7,273 nt of DNA from Candidatus Melainabacteria bacterium (GTDB lineage: Bacteria; Cyanobacteriota; Vampirovibrionia; Obscuribacterales; Obscuribacteraceae), in assembly GCA_003175915.1 (NCBI GenBank), contig PSRH01000064.1, positions 1 to 7,273 on the forward strand. Reading direction: 5' to 3'. Position 1 is the first letter of the stretch. Every line of letters starts with the position of its first letter. Positions 5,239-7,273 of this stretch are shown here, piece after piece. The translations under genes were made by a program, and so were the position numbers. The notes under the pieces were generated by a model. It ran no database searches and was not told where the DNA came from. It was given only the letters and a program-made list of their open reading frames with translations.

Positions 5239-7273
5239 CTTGCATCGCCGGTAACCAACGGTTTCGGATCGCAAACCACAGGCAAGCGAGCACGCAGAAA
5301 AATAAGACCCAGTCGCGTGGTTCAGGTGCTGCAGACACATCTAATTCAGAGGCAGTTTCGGCAATCAGCCCGGGACTTTTCGGAGTAGTCGTCGGGTGAG
5401 GAGACGGTGCGATTTCATCATGGTGAACGACTGACGTTGATGTGCTTTCTTGCTTTTGCGAAGGAGGAGTAAGACCGTACTTCTCATAATCCTTTTGCGT
5501 CTCAAGAACGACGGCTCCACTTACCGGTGTAACTACTCGGTACTGCTTAGCAATCGCCACAGCCGCAGCAAAATCTTCGCATTTATTGGGTCTGAGCTTA
5601 GATATCACATCATTAGCCCAAAGCGGTGATAGATCGATCTGGCTCTCGCCGCTTTCGTCTGAGACCAGGTCGCCAGTCTCCTGACTGAAGCTCGGTTCGT
5701 AAGTGAGCGAGTTCGTTTTCCACGTTAAGAATAACTGCTCGAGTGTCGACAGAGGCGAGGTTACCACAGACAATCTCGATACATTGGTAATTCCGTCGAG
5801 TGCTTCAATAGTTCTGTTCGGGCCATTTTTCAGTTGAAGCTCATAAAGTCTGACGTTTGAACCTGCTATGGCGAGTCTGTCCGCCAGCGGGTCAGGATCG
5901 TCGATCTTCACGGGCTGCGGGCCATGCAACCAGAGAATTGCACCATCTCGGCGATGGACCAAGCTATCGGCGGCAGTGATCAAAGCCTGCGTGTCGTCTT
6001 GTCCTCCAACGAACGTCTGGCATTGCAAATTTGAAAGAGCACCGGCCCATGCCGGTTCGGACGAACTGGCTATATTGTCGGCAAGTGTCTCAACTTTATC
6101 GCCAGCACGCAAAAGCGTCAGCCTTATACCGCTAGGAACATTCTTAAGTGCCTGTGCGACTTTCTCGGCGTCTTCGGCCACAGCTAAAGAACCGTCAACC
6201 ACGATTACAAGTTGAGCAGGTCTTTCGGTCGTCTTTGCTTCTATTCTCTGAACTATTAACTTGCCGTTTGCGGTTGAGTCCCTGTGCCACGACCAGTTCA
6301 GTTGTGGATTGTGTTTGACGATCAAAGTGGCTTTACCTTGGGAAAGATCGGCATTCGAGATGCTCCCATCAAGAACCCCTGACTGATTGGGCCTGAGCAA
6401 TTGATCTGGATTAAAGACCTGACCATCTGTTCTCAGATGGATGGAGTGCTTGCCAACTTGAAAATTTCGCTCGAGGAACATTGGCAAGGTCAGGTAAGCT
6501 CGATTCTCAGATTGAACAGATAGAGGCGCTGTAATCCCAATTTGAATGTGCATTGTGCCCTGCGGTGGTACTGGAAAACATTGCACTAATAGTCGATCAG
6601 GTCCATAAGTAGTTACCAGCAATGGATCGCGTCTTTTTGTGACGACAGCACGATAAGCCGTCCTGGTCTTATTGCGGGAATCGAATGCAGCTGGTCTAGG
6701 TTGCCCATTGATCCAGAGCAGTACATTGGAAACAACTGCATGCGATGGCAGGAGAATTTGCGCTCTAGCCTCTCTCTGGTATTTTGATACATTGTTGAAT
6801 TCCATATCCCAGTTAATCGTCGCAGCGTTGCCGGCCGAATCGACAACACCATTCATGTCCGAGCGCGTTAGTGTTACTCCCCTGACTACACCGCCAACTG
6901 TCTCTCCGGCCAATTCTGCATCGGCGTCAAAAACATCATCGGCGCCCGCCCAATCCGACCAGTCGGTAAACTCGCGAATTTTCCCGCGAAAACTCGCGGG
7001 AATGCCCCTGGAATTGAACGGCCTGCCAGTCGCTCGATAGTAAATCTCGCGTGCCTTTGACGATGGAACCTGTCTACCCTGTTTAAAAATGCTGCCGAGG
7101 ATGTCCGTTGGGCTAGATTGTTCGTAGCACATCCTTAGCATCGTATCCTCGTTTCCGAACGCTCTCAACAAGAGCAGTCCATTGGCGCTTGTCGCCGGAT
7201 CGTTCGCCATGTTCATGGCTACGCGAGTGGCAGTTGAGGGAATTTCTATCGCCAAAAGCGCTAAAAGACCACA
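5228..7273 (-). CDS. VIT/vWA-like PEP-CTERM surface protein, N-terminus outside window
   Basis: The frame is open to the window edge. A TTG at 7255 is the first possible start, but the codons before it read CGLLAL and continue a hydrophobic run, so the real N-terminus lies beyond the window and is probably membrane-spanning. Numbering from 7255 (675 residues): a segment with YYRATGRPFNS (72-82); a VIT domain (about 120-245) with RRDPLLVTTYGPDRLLVQCFP; a vWA-like domain (about 346-500) starting VIVVDGSLA; a conserved-looking VVTPVSGAVVLE block (574-585); a Pro/Ser/Thr linker (596-640); then a PEP-CTERM signal. The nearest family I recall is the PEP-CTERM integral membrane protein group (TIGR02921-like), with MSEP-CTERM and XrtN-system VIT proteins as relatives. 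The vWA metal site looks degenerate. VIT/vWA proteins mediate adhesion or surface assembly. Its exosortase is the next gene, overlapping by 11 bases, so this is very likely the dedicated substrate. The role of the mature protein is unknown. Confidence 0.88.
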   Translation of the reverse strand, partial: CGLLALLAIEIPSTATRVAMNMANDPATSANGLLLLRAFGNEDTMLRMCYEQSSPTDILGSIFKQGRQVPSSKAREIYYRATGRPFNSRGIPASFRGKIREFTDWSDWAGADDVFDADAELAGETVGGVVRGVTLTRSDMNGVVDSAGNAATINWDMEFNNVSKYQREARAQILLPSHAVVSNVLLWINGQPRPAAFDSRNKTRTAYRAVVTKRRDPLLVTTYGPDRLLVQCFPVPPQGTMHIQIGITAPLSVQSENRAYLTLPMFLERNFQVGKHSIHLRTDGQVFNPDQLLRPNQSGVLDGSISNADLSQGKATLIVKHNPQLNWSWHRDSTANGKLIVQRIEAKTTERPAQLVIVVDGSLAVAEDAEKVAQALKNVPSGIRLTLLRAGDKVETLADNIASSSEPAWAGALSNLQCQTFVGGQDDTQALITAADSLVHRRDGAILWLHGPQPVKIDDPDPLADRLAIAGSNVRLYELQLKNGPNRTIEALDGITNVSRLSVVTSPLSTLEQLFLTWKTNSLTYEPSFSQETGDLVSDESGESQIDLSPLWANDVISKLRPNKCEDFAAAVAIAKQYRVVTPVSGAVVLETQKDYEKYGLTPPSQKQESTSTSVVHHDEIAPSPHPTTTPKSPGLIAETASELDVSAAPEPRDWVLFFCVLACLWFAIRNRWLPAMQDEH
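5231..5326 (-). other. PEP-CTERM-type sorting signal of the VIT protein
   Basis: The last 32 residues of the VIT protein form the three-part signal recognised by exosortases: the PEP motif (residues 644-646, codons 5326-5318), a hydrophobic helix rich in Leu, Phe, Cys and Trp (649-663), and a basic patch RNRW (664-667) before a short tail MQDEH. Cleavage would be expected at or near the PEP motif. The exosortase start codon lies within the last codons of this signal. Confidence 0.85.

Noticed and set aside
5239..5340. N-terminal extension of the exosortase to an ATG at 5340
   Set aside because: It would add 34 polar, Cys-containing residues before a good membrane start and would overlap the whole sorting signal of the VIT gene. 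ATG 5238 gives the standard short operon overlap.
5868..6215. 115-codon plus-strand frame opposite the vWA-like region
   Set aside because: Ser/Ala-rich translation with no domain features, antisense to a confident gene.
6672..7040. 122-codon plus-strand frame opposite the VIT gene
   Set aside because: The minus strand here encodes the recognisable VIT domain. The opposite frame is low-complexity Ser/Ala/Pro-rich, as expected for an antisense shadow.

Overview
The window holds six protein genes of a Gram-negative-type bacterium with moderate, near-balanced base composition. No RNA genes, CRISPR arrays, transposases or prophage genes are visible. An exosortase with a PEP-CTERM-type substrate implies an outer membrane. 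Together with a membrane-anchored eukaryotic-type kinase, an exported TPR protein and start codons with weak or absent Shine-Dalgarno sequences, this would fit a non-photosynthetic cyanobacterial relative (Vampirovibrionia/Obscuribacterales-like) or a similar environmental lineage. That placement is inference from gene style and is not proven.

Plus strand, left part: a TPR protein entering from the left edge with the end of a signal peptide (1-582), then a CorA-family divalent-cation channel (671-1570). The 88-base gap 583-670 shows no convincing promoter or terminator. The 138-base gap 1571-1708 is rich in inverted repeats and may carry a terminator or an RNA switch. Next come two genes joined by an ATGA overlap: a membrane Ser/Thr kinase (1709-3142) and a 230-residue membrane protein (3139-3831). 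The small protein resembles the kinase's own N-terminal module (two membrane segments plus a PH-like beta domain) without the kinase domain. The pair looks like one membrane signalling unit.

Minus strand, right part: a two-gene operon read leftwards. The upstream gene (5228-7273, N-terminus beyond the window) encodes a VIT plus vWA-like surface protein ending in a PEP motif, a membrane helix and a basic cluster, which is an exosortase sorting signal. The downstream gene (3844-5238) overlaps it by 11 bases and encodes an exosortase with the Cys/Arg/His catalytic set and a fused C-terminal periplasmic domain. I read this as a dedicated one-enzyme/one-substrate sorting system, parallel in logic to the sortase plus VIT/vWA target pairs of marine proteobacteria. 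It converges with the kinase operon across a 12-base gap.

The most notable items are the exosortase/VIT dyad, the kinase with its kinase-less look-alike, and the structured intergenic region 1572-1654.
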